In this document: one piece after another, positions 16,563-23,963 of the stretch
How the letters are laid out: the number at the start of each line of letters is the position of its first letter
Numbering within the stretch: the first letter of the stretch is position 1
NCBI RefSeq assembly: GCF_013522705.1
Contig: NZ_JAAMRE010000042.1
Span: 1 to 45,399, forward strand
Length of the DNA: 45,399 bases
Direction of reading: 5' to 3'
Source of the DNA: Pseudomonas lurida
GTDB taxonomy: Bacteria > Pseudomonadota > Gammaproteobacteria > Pseudomonadales > Pseudomonadaceae
The notes under the pieces: generated by a model
What the model saw: only the letters and a program-made list of their open reading frames with translations
The model's database searches: none
What the model was told of the DNA's origin: nothing
Translations under genes and position numbers: made by a program

Positions 16563-18005
16563 TCAGGGTTTGCCGGGCGCGGAGGCTTGCGTTCGTCCGC
16601 TTTCCCAACCACCGCCGAGGGCCAGGAACAGGTCGATCTGGCTCATGGCGACCTGGGTGTTGGCCGCCGCCAATTGGGCACGCATATCGGTGTAGGTGCG
16701 CGTGGCCTGCAGGTCGGCCAGGAACGACGCACGACCGGCCTGGAAGAAGCGGTGCGTCTGGTCCGCCGCCTGTTGCGCCGATTGCTCGGCCTCGGCCAAT
16801 GCGTCGCGACGCTGCAACACGGCGGTGTACTGGGCCAGGCCGGTCTGGGTTTCGCGGATCGCGTTGAGCACCACCCCATCGAAATGCGCCAGGGCGCCCT
16901 GGGTGGCGGCTTCGGCCTCATGGATGCGTGCGCGGGCGCCGTTGGTCGGTACGGTCCAACTGATCATCGGGCCGAAGCCCCAGCGGTTGGTCGCCGGTTC
17001 GCCGAGGTTGTCGAGCAGGCCCACGGTGCCGACGCTGGCGCCGATGGCGATGTCCGGGTACAGCGCGCCGGTGGCCACGCCGATGCGCGCGGTGGCGGCA
17101 GCCAGCTGGCGTTCGGCCTGGCGCACGTCGGGGCGGCGCTTGAGCAGCGTGGCGCCGTCGCCCACCGGCAGCAATTGGGCGATGTGCGGCAGCTCGGCAC
17201 AGTCGCCGGTGCCCGCCGGCAGTTGCTCGACGGGTTTGGCCAGCAGCATCGACAGTCGATAAAGGCCGGCCTGGCGCGCCGCCTGGTAGCGCGGCATGTC
17301 GGCGCGCAGGGACTTGTATTGCGTCTGCGAGCGGGTCACCTGGGTTTCGTCGCCCCGGCCGGCATCGCGCAGGCGCTGAGTCAGCGTGGTGCTTTGCGCC
17401 TGCAGCTGCAGGGAATGGTTGGCAATCGCCAGTTCTTCGTTAGCGGCGCAGACTTGCGTGTAAGAGCGCACCACATCGGCCACCAGGGTGATGCGTGCTA
17501 TATCGGCGGCGGCCTGGGTCGCGTCGGCGCTGGCCTGGGCGCTTTCGATGCCGCGCTGCAAGGTGCCGAACAGGTCGAATTGATAAGACGTGGTGATGCC
17601 CACGCTGCCGATATTGCCCACGGGGACCTTTTCCGGCAGCAGGAAGGCTTCGCCCGATTCCTGCAGGCGTTGCGCCTCGGCCTTGGCGCCGGCGCTCCAG
17701 CCCCCGGCGGATTCGGCCTGCTGCACCTGATACCGCGCGCGTTGCAGGTTGGCCGCAGCCACGCGCAGGTCGGTGTTGGAGGCCATGGCCTGGCGTACCA
17801 GCTCATCCAGGCGCGGGTCGTTGTAGAGCTTCCACCAGTCAGCCGGCACCGGCGCCGACACTACGTTCTTGCCATCGGCCGGCAGTTGCCCTTGCAGGTC
17901 GCCGCGCTTGACCGCGGCGGTGTCCGGCACCTGGTAATCCGGGCCGACCATCTGGCAGGCCGACAGCAGAGAACCCAGGGCAACGATGGCCAACAACTGC
18001 TTCAT
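16563..18005 (-). CDS. NodT-family outer-membrane factor lipoprotein of the FUSC efflux operon
   Basis: A 480-residue TolC-like channel and last gene of the marR-FUSC-DUF1656-HlyD operon. The lipobox LLSAC puts the lipidated Cys at 17, as in NodT/OprM-type factors. Two long alpha-helical, coiled-coil-rich OEP repeats are visible; the first contains ASNTDLRVAAANLQRARYQ and the second LLKRRPDVRQAERQLAAATA, the conserved RRPDVRxAE hallmark. GALYPDIAIGASVG is the usual beta-strand after it. The ATG overlaps the stop of the upstream adaptor gene by 4 nt, implying translational coupling. The role is to complete an envelope-spanning exporter with the FUSC pump and HlyD adaptor encoded upstream. The substrate is unknown; the aae-like make-up suggests aromatic acids or related toxic compounds. 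Confidence 0.9.
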   Translation of the reverse strand: MKQLLAIVALGSLLSACQMVGPDYQVPDTAAVKRGDLQGQLPADGKNVVSAPVPADWWKLYNDPRLDELVRQAMASNTDLRVAAANLQRARYQVQQAESAGGWSAGAKAEAQRLQESGEAFLLPEKVPVGNIGSVGITTSYQFDLFGTLQRGIESAQASADATQAAADIARITLVADVVRSYTQVCAANEELAIANHSLQLQAQSTTLTQRLRDAGRGDETQVTRSQTQYKSLRADMPRYQAARQAGLYRLSMLLAKPVEQLPAGTGDCAELPHIAQLLPVGDGATLLKRRPDVRQAERQLAAATARIGVATGALYPDIAIGASVGTVGLLDNLGEPATNRWGFGPMISWTVPTNGARARIHEAEAATQGALAHFDGVVLNAIRETQTGLAQYTAVLQRRDALAEAEQSAQQAADQTHRFFQAGRASFLADLQATRTYTDMRAQLAAANTQVAMSQIDLFLALGGGWESGRTQASAPGKP

Positions 18006-18892
18006 GGCCGGGCTCCGTCCTTGGGTTGGTCATCAATGATCGACACCGTGGCGGTACGCCCGGCGATCATGCGAAAGTCCGCCGGCACCTCGTCAAAGGC
18101 AATGCGCACCGGGATTCGCTGGGCAAGCCGTACCCAACTGAACGCCGGGTTGACGTTGGGCAGCAGGTTGGAGCCACTGCTGCGGTCGCGGTCTTCGATG
18201 CCGGCGACGATGCTCTGCACATGCCCGTGCAAACGGGCGTTGTCGCCGATCACGCGGATGTCGACGCCCATGCCGACGTGGATACCGTCGAGCTTGGTCT
18301 CTTCGAAATAGCCGTCGATGTGAAACGAGTTGCTGTCCACCACCGACAACACCGGGCGCCCCGCGGTGACGAACTCCTGGGTGCGCGGCGCGCGGTCGTT
18401 GACGTAGCCGTCCACGGGGCTGCGGATTACCGAACGGTCGAGGTTGAGCTGCGCCGAATCCACCGTCACCTGGGCTTCGGCCAGGGCCGATTGGGCGCGG
18501 GCCACGCGAGACTGGCTTTCTTCCAACTGTTCGCTGGGCACCAGGTTGCCGAGGCCACGGTTGCGCTTATATTCGCGCTGGGCCTGCGCCAGGGTTTCCT
18601 GGCGGTCGGCCACGGCGGCCTGGGCCTGACGCAGCGCCAGTTTGAAGCGGTCCTGGTCGACCGCAAACAGCACCTGGCCTTTGCTTACCAATTGGTTGTC
18701 GTGCACATCCACGCGCTGGATCAGCCCGGACACGTCCGGGGCGATCTGCACGATGTCGGCACGGATGTGCCCGTCACGGGTCCAGGGCGCAAACATGTAG
18801 TACATGACCATGCGCCACACGACCACCACCGCAAAACTCACGATCAGCAGCGTCAGGACCACACGGCCAATAGTCAAAAAAGGTTTTTTCAT
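18002..18892 (-). CDS. HlyD-family periplasmic adaptor (AaeA-like)
   Basis: A 296-residue membrane-fusion protein. One N-terminal membrane segment (residues 8-30, IGRVVLTLLIVSFAVVVVWR) anchors it in the inner membrane. APWTRDGHIRADIVQIAPDV is characteristic of adaptors that work with FUSC/DUF1656 pumps such as E. coli AaeA. The lipoyl half-motifs flank a helical hairpin (about 75-150, with many Ala, Gln and Arg), and the second half reads LDRSVIRSPVDGYVNDRAPR. VGMGVDIRVIGDNARLHGHV begins the beta-barrel part. Start and stop each overlap the neighbouring genes by 4 nt (ATGA). It should bridge the FUSC pump and the NodT channel. Confidence 0.92.
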   Translation of the reverse strand: MKKPFLTIGRVVLTLLIVSFAVVVVWRMVMYYMFAPWTRDGHIRADIVQIAPDVSGLIQRVDVHDNQLVSKGQVLFAVDQDRFKLALRQAQAAVADRQETLAQAQREYKRNRGLGNLVPSEQLEESQSRVARAQSALAEAQVTVDSAQLNLDRSVIRSPVDGYVNDRAPRTQEFVTAGRPVLSVVDSNSFHIDGYFEETKLDGIHVGMGVDIRVIGDNARLHGHVQSIVAGIEDRDRSSGSNLLPNVNPAFSWVRLAQRIPVRIAFDEVPADFRMIAGRTATVSIIDDQPKDGARP

Positions 18893-19098
18893 GTCATCAG
18901 GTATCGACTGAGTGAGTCCACCGCGCCCAGCAACAGCGCGTAGAGCCCCACATTGAACAATGCCCGGTGCCAGACCAGGCGATAGAAGTGGAGGCGGGTC
19001 AATAACCCGTGCACCACCAGAAACAGCACGTACGTAATGCCCATCAGCACCAGCAGCGTGGGCAGGAACACCCCACTGATATCCAGATCACCGATCAT
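18889..19098 (-). CDS. DUF1656 small membrane protein (AaeX-like)
   Basis: A 69-residue inner-membrane protein with two hydrophobic segments (about 9-31, GVFLPTLLVLMGITYVLFLV, and 46-64, ALFNVGLYALLLGAVDSL). The opening IGDLDISGVFLP matches the conserved start of DUF1656 proteins, which sit between the FUSC pump and HlyD adaptor genes in aaeXAB-type operons. It is translated from ATG 19098, which overlaps the FUSC stop by 4 nt, and its own stop overlaps the adaptor start. The biochemical role of AaeX-like proteins is not known; the fixed position suggests a pump accessory. Confidence 0.9.
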   Translation of the reverse strand: MIGDLDISGVFLPTLLVLMGITYVLFLVVHGLLTRLHFYRLVWHRALFNVGLYALLLGAVDSLSRYLMT

Positions 19099-21173
19099 AA
19101 AGGCGCTCCATCGGGCAGCGGCGCTTCCATCTCCGTGCCGCCAATAAATTCCACGCCGGGCAACAACGCCAGGCGCAGGCCCGCCAGCGCATGCAGCAGG
19201 TGCAGGCGGGTGTCGTCTTCGTTTTGCAGGCCCTGACCGTTGAGGGCACGGCGCGTGCGGTCGAGGGTCATCAGCAGACCGCTGGGCGCAGGCAAGCGTT
19301 CACCCGCTTTCAGGCAGGCCTTGAAGTAACCGCCCACGCCTTCCACCACTTGGTTGAGCAGCACACGCGGCACGCCGAGGATGCGCGGCGAGTAGGCCAG
19401 CAGGTCGAGCAGGTTGAGCGCCACGCGCAAGTCGCGCAGGGCGATGCCGGTGTCCTGGTTGATCAGGGCCAGGCGCGGCAGGTGCTGCATCAAGCGGTCA
19501 AGCATTTGCACCGCCAGGTGTCGGTGTTCGGCCAATGTGGCCGGCTCGGTGAGGCCGACGATGTCGTGCCAGCTGAAACGGGTCAGGCGCTTGGCGGCCA
19601 GCTCGGCGCCGAACGGGCGGGCGATCAGCGTCCACACAAACGCGAACAGCAGGCCCACGGGCCCGGCCAGGTTGACGTTGGCGAAGTTGAGGAAGTCGGC
19701 GTCATAGGCGCCCTGGATGCTGATAAACGACGAGGTGTTGACCAGCGTCAGCAGCATGCCCAGGTAGAAGCGCGGCTGCACGGTCAGCGTGCCGATGCAG
19801 ATAAACGGCACGGCGAATGCCAGTACCAGCATCGGAAAATCGTGCAGGTTGGGCAGCACCAAAAACAGATAGAGGCTGGCAAACAGCACCGACATCGCCG
19901 TCCAGAAAAAGAACCGGTAGATCTGCGGCGCGGGGTCGTCCATCGAGGCGAAGAAACTGCACGCCACGGCGGCCAGGATCACCGCGCTGCCGCCGTCGGT
20001 CCAGCCCAGCAGAATCCACAGCACCGAGGCGACGATAATCGCGGTGACGGTGGAAAACGCCGAGTAGAACATCAGGCCACGGTCGAGAAACGGCGTGAGC
20101 CGGCCCAGGCGCCAGTGACGGTAGACGGCGCGCCAGGTGTCCTGGCTTTCGCAATGGATGGCGGCCTGCAGGCTGCGGCAGTCCTGCCACAGGTCGACCC
20201 ATTCGCCGAGGCGGTAAAGGGCGTTGGAAAACAGCAGGGTGTGGCGGTCATCCAGCGCATCGCCCTCGGGTTGTTGAGCTTCGATCCGGTCACGCAGGGC
20301 GCGCCAACTGTCCAGCGACGGGTTGTCGGTGCTGCTTTGCAGCCACTGGGCGGTGGCGTCCAGCAGCGGTTTGAGGCGTTCGAGAAACTGCGGCGCGCGC
20401 TGTTCGACGGCGTACAAGGCGTCATCCAACTCCTCCACCACCGGCAGCAGGTGGATCATGCGCCCGCGCAGCTCCTTGGTATTGCGCACCGTCTGCGGCC
20501 GCGCGCCTTCGTGGGGCAACTGGCCGATCATCAATTCCAGGGTGTTGAAGGTGGCGACCATGCCGCCGCGCAAAGTGCTGATTTCGTCAGGCTGCACCGT
20601 ACGCGTGAGGAACCGCTGGCTGTAGACCTGTGCGTCGGCAAACCATTTGGCCACCGAACCGTCGAACACCGGCGCCAGGCGCCGCGGCCAGAACATCGCG
20701 CCGACCACGGCGGCCACCACGATGCCGAGGAAGATTTCTTCGGTACGCGCCTCGGCCACGTCCCATACCGCCAGGGGGTTGTCCACCACCGGCAGGGCAA
20801 TCAACGGCAAGGTGTAGCCGGCCAGCATCAACGCGTAGTTGTTGGCGGTGCGCAGGTGCATGGACAGAAACAGCAAGGTGCCCGTCCACAAGGCGATCAC
20901 CACCACCAGGATGTACGGCGACTGCACGAACATCGGCACAAAAAACACCGCCGCCGCCGCCCCCATCAGGGTGCCGATGGCGCGGTACAGCGCTTTGGAA
21001 CTGGTGGGGCCGACAAACGGGCTGGAAACGATGTAGACCGTGGCCATCGCCCAATACGGACGGGGCATCTGCATCAGCATGGCGATGTACAGGGCGATCA
21101 TCGACGCCGCAAAGGTGCGTACGCCATAGAACCAGTCGCGAGCAGGCGGGAAACCGGTGAAGAATCCGTTCAA
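19095..21173 (-). CDS. FUSC/AaeB-family inner-membrane efflux pump
   Basis: A 692-residue pump with two membrane bundles, each followed by a soluble cytoplasmic part. The first bundle spans about 20-175 (FAASMIALYIAMLMQMPRPY, WAMATVYIVSSPFVGPTSSK, the conserved FUSC stretch) and the second about 375-530 (ILLGWTDGGSAVILAAVACS). E. coli AaeB, the model for this family, exports p-hydroxybenzoate and other aromatic acids. The start appears to be TTG at 21173, overlapping the marR stop by 4 nt (TTGA), with GAGG 9-12 nt upstream; no ATG is available before the first membrane segment. The weak codon may lower pump synthesis relative to the regulator. Substrate unknown. Confidence 0.92.
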   Translation of the reverse strand: MNGFFTGFPPARDWFYGVRTFAASMIALYIAMLMQMPRPYWAMATVYIVSSPFVGPTSSKALYRAIGTLMGAAAAVFFVPMFVQSPYILVVVIALWTGTLLFLSMHLRTANNYALMLAGYTLPLIALPVVDNPLAVWDVAEARTEEIFLGIVVAAVVGAMFWPRRLAPVFDGSVAKWFADAQVYSQRFLTRTVQPDEISTLRGGMVATFNTLELMIGQLPHEGARPQTVRNTKELRGRMIHLLPVVEELDDALYAVEQRAPQFLERLKPLLDATAQWLQSSTDNPSLDSWRALRDRIEAQQPEGDALDDRHTLLFSNALYRLGEWVDLWQDCRSLQAAIHCESQDTWRAVYRHWRLGRLTPFLDRGLMFYSAFSTVTAIIVASVLWILLGWTDGGSAVILAAVACSFFASMDDPAPQIYRFFFWTAMSVLFASLYLFLVLPNLHDFPMLVLAFAVPFICIGTLTVQPRFYLGMLLTLVNTSSFISIQGAYDADFLNFANVNLAGPVGLLFAFVWTLIARPFGAELAAKRLTRFSWHDIVGLTEPATLAEHRHLAVQMLDRLMQHLPRLALINQDTGIALRDLRVALNLLDLLAYSPRILGVPRVLLNQVVEGVGGYFKACLKAGERLPAPSGLLMTLDRTRRALNGQGLQNEDDTRLHLLHALAGLRLALLPGVEFIGGTEMEAPLPDGAPL

Positions 21174-21607
21174 AGCGTCGCCGCCTCAAAGGCACGCAAC
21201 ACCCGCAGCGCCGCCTCCATATCGGCCGGCGCGATATCCGCCAGCACGTCTTTACGCAGGCGCACCAGTTGCACCTCCACCGCCTGCACCAGTTCGCGAC
21301 CACGTTCGGTGAGGCTCAAGGCCTTGGCGCGACGGTCATGGACATCTTCGGTGCGGCACACGTAGCCGCCGTTGCACAGCTGGTCGAGCAGGCGCACCAG
21401 GGACGGGCTTTCCATCCCCGACGCATGGGCGACCTTGACCTGATGCACGCCGTCGCCCAGACGGCCGATCATCAACAACGGCACGGCGCAGGCTTCGGAA
21501 ATACCGTAGCTCACCAGCGTGGTCTGGCAGATTTTGCGCCAGTTACGGGCGCCCACCACCATGCTGCTGCTGAGGTTCATCTGGAGTTGTTCGAGAGAGT
21601 GAGGCAC
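21170..21607 (-). CDS. MarR-family transcriptional regulator of the efflux operon
   Basis: A 145-residue winged-helix regulator and first gene of the five-gene efflux operon. The MarR fold is visible: a helical N-terminus, the HTH with VKVAHASGMESPSLVRLLDQL, and the wing EDVHDRRAKALSLTERGREL, including the conserved D-R-A-K pattern. GTG 21607 is annotated; ATG 21580 (MNLSSSM) is a shorter alternative and neither has a clear ribosome-binding site. MarR proteins usually repress their own operon and release DNA on binding a phenolic or other small ligand. The palindrome at 21624-21639, just upstream and over the likely transcription start, fits such self-control. The stop overlaps the pump start by 4 nt. 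Confidence 0.9.
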   Translation of the reverse strand: MPHSLEQLQMNLSSSMVVGARNWRKICQTTLVSYGISEACAVPLLMIGRLGDGVHQVKVAHASGMESPSLVRLLDQLCNGGYVCRTEDVHDRRAKALSLTERGRELVQAVEVQLVRLRKDVLADIAPADMEAALRVLRAFEAATL

Positions 21608-21623
21608 TGGATAGTTCGCATAC

Positions 21624-21639
21624 AGTTAGTTTGCTAACT
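21624..21639. promoter_or_regulatory. Candidate MarR operator
   Basis: AGTTAG-TTTG-CTAACT is a perfect inverted repeat with 6-bp arms. A second pair, ATAGTT (21611-21616) and AACTAT (21636-21641), overlaps it. The element sits about 17 nt upstream of the marR GTG and just downstream of a plausible promoter, where a bound dimer would block transcription. Confidence 0.6.
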
Positions 21640-21642
21640 ATC

Positions 21643-21671
21643 AATATGGTGGAAGGATCGAATTGCGTCAA
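21643..21671 (-). promoter_or_regulatory. Candidate sigma-70 promoter of the marR efflux operon
   Basis: Read on the minus strand, TTGACG (21671-21666, 5 of 6 to consensus) is followed after 17 bp by CATATT (21648-21643, 4 of 6). Transcription would start near 21636, inside the palindromic operator and about 30 nt before the GTG of marR. Only the match and the geometry support it. Confidence 0.4.
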
Positions 21672-21824
21672 GTTTTGAAACAATTTCGCGATCGATGGAG
21701 CGATTCAGCAGCAACACCGCAGGACGCATGTGGGAGGGTTGGGGCCGTTCGCTCCACGGTGGCGCAACAATGCAGAGAGCCCACGCCGTTGAAATCCGCC
21801 AGTAGCTGTTGGCGATTTGAGCCC

Positions 21825-21885
21825 AGATTTTTTTACCACTCACCTTTTTTTTTACAAAACCACAATTTCCAAAAGATTTTTTTAC
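21825..21885. repeat. Poly-T tracts with a 12-nt direct repeat downstream of the DUF2789 gene
   Basis: AGATTTTTTTAC occurs at 21825-21836 and again at 21874-21885, 49 bp apart, with a run of nine T between them. The second copy overlaps the stop codon of the gene at 21882. The stretch is unusually AT-rich beside GC-rich genes. No GC hairpin precedes the tracts, so they are not a standard terminator on either strand. The rest of 21672-21824 shows no gene. Confidence 0.45.
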
Positions 21886-22127
21886 ACCCCTCGGCCATCC
21901 CGCAACATCAGATTCAACTCATCCACTACTTCCGCCCAATCGGCGTCGTCCAGTATTTCCTCACGCAAAAACGCTTTCTGGCTCTGCGTCCAGAAAAACG
22001 CATCTGCCAATTTCAGATCCGGCTTGAGTGGCGAGTGGGCGGTCACAAACCGCTCAATGCTGACCGGGTCATGCTCCAGGCCAAGTTGTTTGAACAACGA
22101 TGGCAAGCTGTGCACGGGCGATTCCAT
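21882..22127 (-). CDS. DUF2789 family small protein
   Basis: An 81-residue protein matching DUF2789: MESPVHSLPSLFKQLGL at the start, then FVTAHSPLKPDLKLADAFFW and DADWAEVVDELNLMLR. It is predicted to be a small soluble helical protein and its function is unknown. The start at 22127 is supported by AAGGAA 7 nt upstream; the frame could extend six residues to 22145. It lies 33 bp after the stop of the glycosyltransferase gene on the same strand, so they may be co-transcribed. It ends in a poly-A rich coding-strand tract. Confidence 0.85.
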   Translation of the reverse strand: MESPVHSLPSLFKQLGLEHDPVSIERFVTAHSPLKPDLKLADAFFWTQSQKAFLREEILDDADWAEVVDELNLMLRDGRGV

Positions 22128-22160
22128 GATGGGTTCCTTAAACAAGGTCGTTAACTGAGT

Positions 22161-23771
22161 CTAGCGGCAGCTTTCGGGTTGCGGTTGCGGCACAGCGCAC
22201 AGCACAAACAAGCGCGCCCTGGCGCCGCCGCCATCCTGGCGACTCAGCTCGCGCCAGCCCACGGGCAGCGGCGCAAACTCGTCCGGTGCATCGTTGCTGC
22301 TGATCAGCCAGACGCGGCGAGTGTCGGCGGGCAGAGCCGACAGATGGTCGAGGTAAATGCGCCCGCCGTCCTGGTCGACCAGGGTGCCGAAGCCGTACGC
22401 GTTCGGCCGGGTCGGCGTGCCGTCGGGCTTGGGCGGGGTGTAGAGCTGCAGCTGAGCATCGGTCTGGTCGTAATACACGTAACTGAGGTACCACATCATG
22501 TCGCTGAGGATGATGCGGTCGTCTTCTTGATAGTGCTGGTTAACGAATTCCACCGGCACGTTGAATTGGTCACGCTCATCCACTGTGTAGTTGTTTTTGA
22601 GCCCTGCCAGCTCTGCGACGACGAACAGCACAAACAGCGCCGCCCCCAAAAGCGATAGCCGTGAGGGCAGGCGGTCAATGGCCATGGCAACCACGATGGG
22701 CAGACCCAAGGCATAGACGGTGAGGTAACGCTCGATAAACACGGGAGAAATAAAAGACACCCCGTACACCAGCAACACCGGGAGCAGGAAAAACAGCCCC
22801 AGCAGAACGGCCGGCCGGCCGGGCTCGCGATCCAGCCATCCAGTGACCACCACGACAGCTGCCAGCACCAACGGGAAAGCCCAGAATAAAGGGCGCCAGA
22901 GTTCAAGGCCTTCGTCCTGCAGCAGGAACTGCCAGATCATCGACGGCAGCGACAGCATGTCCACCGGCTCTTCCCAGCCTATGTCACCTCCCACCTTGAG
23001 CTGGTCGACGTGTTGCACCAGGTCCAGCAGGTTCGGTAGCCAAGGCAGGTACACCAGCACAATGGCCGCGTTGGCCGCCCACCACGCCGGGCGCATAAGC
23101 AGACGCTCGCCACTGGCTTGCCTTGCGCTCACCACCCCCAGATAAGCCCAGTGCACCAGCACACACAGCGCAGTGAAGTAATGGGTATAGAAACCGGCGC
23201 TCATCAGCAGTGCGTACAGCACCAGGTAACGTGCGCGCGTGGGCTGGCGAACCCAATACACCAGTGCCAGGGTGGCGCCTAACAGCCACACGCCGAGCAG
23301 CGAATACATGCGCACTTCCTGGCTGTAGCGCACGGCCGTGGGCAACAGCGCCAGCATGACACCGGCCAGCAACGCGGCGCGGCGGGTGGACAGTTGTCGC
23401 GTGAGCCACACGCCCAGGCCCACGGCAATGACGCCGGGCAGCACGCTCATGCTGCGTATCGAGGCGATGCTGTCACCGAAGCACTCGATCCAACCGCGCA
23501 GCATGAAAAAGTACAGCGGCGGGTGCACGTCATGGGCGGCATGAAACCAAAGGTCGTCCAGTGCGTACTCGCTCAGGAGCAGACTCGAACCTTCATCCCC
23601 CCAGATCGCGGCGGCGGTCAGGTTGTACAGCCTCAGCGCCACGGCGAATGCGATGACGGGCACCCACCACAGATGACTGAGCCCCACAACGCGCTGCCAA
23701 CCCGACGCGTACTGATTGATGGAACCCCACGCACTCGTTTTTTCGTACGGTTCTGATACCGACCGACGCAT
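22161..23771 (-). CDS. Family-39-like membrane glycosyltransferase (PMT_2 / ArnT-like)
   Basis: A 536-residue polytopic membrane protein. Hallmarks of the GT-C fold are visible: an acidic first loop (IWGDEGSSLLLSEYALDDLW) with the D-E pair, then HDVHPPLYFFMLRGW. QEVRMYSLLGVWLLGATLAL corresponds to the conserved RxYxL loop of lipid-linked sugar transferases. About ten hydrophobic segments fill the first 400 residues, and a soluble domain forms the C-terminus. Such enzymes use polyprenyl-phosphate sugars on the periplasmic face to modify lipids, proteins or polysaccharides; the acceptor here is unknown. ATG 23771 is preferred because GGAGG lies just upstream; an in-frame start at 23804 would add 11 residues. 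It is divergent from the gene at 23964. Confidence 0.85.
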   Translation of the reverse strand: MRRSVSEPYEKTSAWGSINQYASGWQRVVGLSHLWWVPVIAFAVALRLYNLTAAAIWGDEGSSLLLSEYALDDLWFHAAHDVHPPLYFFMLRGWIECFGDSIASIRSMSVLPGVIAVGLGVWLTRQLSTRRAALLAGVMLALLPTAVRYSQEVRMYSLLGVWLLGATLALVYWVRQPTRARYLVLYALLMSAGFYTHYFTALCVLVHWAYLGVVSARQASGERLLMRPAWWAANAAIVLVYLPWLPNLLDLVQHVDQLKVGGDIGWEEPVDMLSLPSMIWQFLLQDEGLELWRPLFWAFPLVLAAVVVVTGWLDREPGRPAVLLGLFFLLPVLLVYGVSFISPVFIERYLTVYALGLPIVVAMAIDRLPSRLSLLGAALFVLFVVAELAGLKNNYTVDERDQFNVPVEFVNQHYQEDDRIILSDMMWYLSYVYYDQTDAQLQLYTPPKPDGTPTRPNAYGFGTLVDQDGGRIYLDHLSALPADTRRVWLISSNDAPDEFAPLPVGWRELSRQDGGGARARLFVLCAVPQPQPESCR

Positions 23772-23810
23772 ACCGCCTCCGCGACTACTGCCCCACTGCA
23801 GCACAACTAC

Positions 23811-23919
23811 TGCGCATGCGCATTGGGCGCCACTTTAGGTCAAAAGCCTGCGAATCGCTTCAGTAATCGGACAAATCGGCAATTTGTGTAGGCCTTCACC
23901 TTAGTGATCGTAAGATCAC
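23811..23919. promoter_or_regulatory. Divergent intergenic region with three short palindromes
   Basis: The 192-bp gap between the divergent genes at 23771 and 23964 holds TGCGCATGCGCA (23811-23822, perfect 12-bp palindrome). It also has ACAAAT-N5-ATTTGT (23871-23887) and GTGATC-N4-GATCAC (23904-23919). The last lies 45 nt upstream of the plus-strand start. Any could be a regulator site; I cannot assign a protein or a clear -35/-10 pair. Confidence 0.35.
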
Positions 23920-23963
23920 GTTATTATTGCTGTCCTCCCAGCACCCAGGATCAAGGACACCTC

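Noticed and set aside
14141..21365. Long plus-strand frames at 14141-15703, 16587-18311 and 19191-21365
   Set aside because: Each mirrors a well-supported minus-strand gene (DUF945, NodT channel, FUSC pump) and lacks motifs and a plausible start region.
21728..21760. Possible further GI REP (GTGGGAGGG...)
   Set aside because: The match stops after nine bases and there is no palindrome, so it is not counted.
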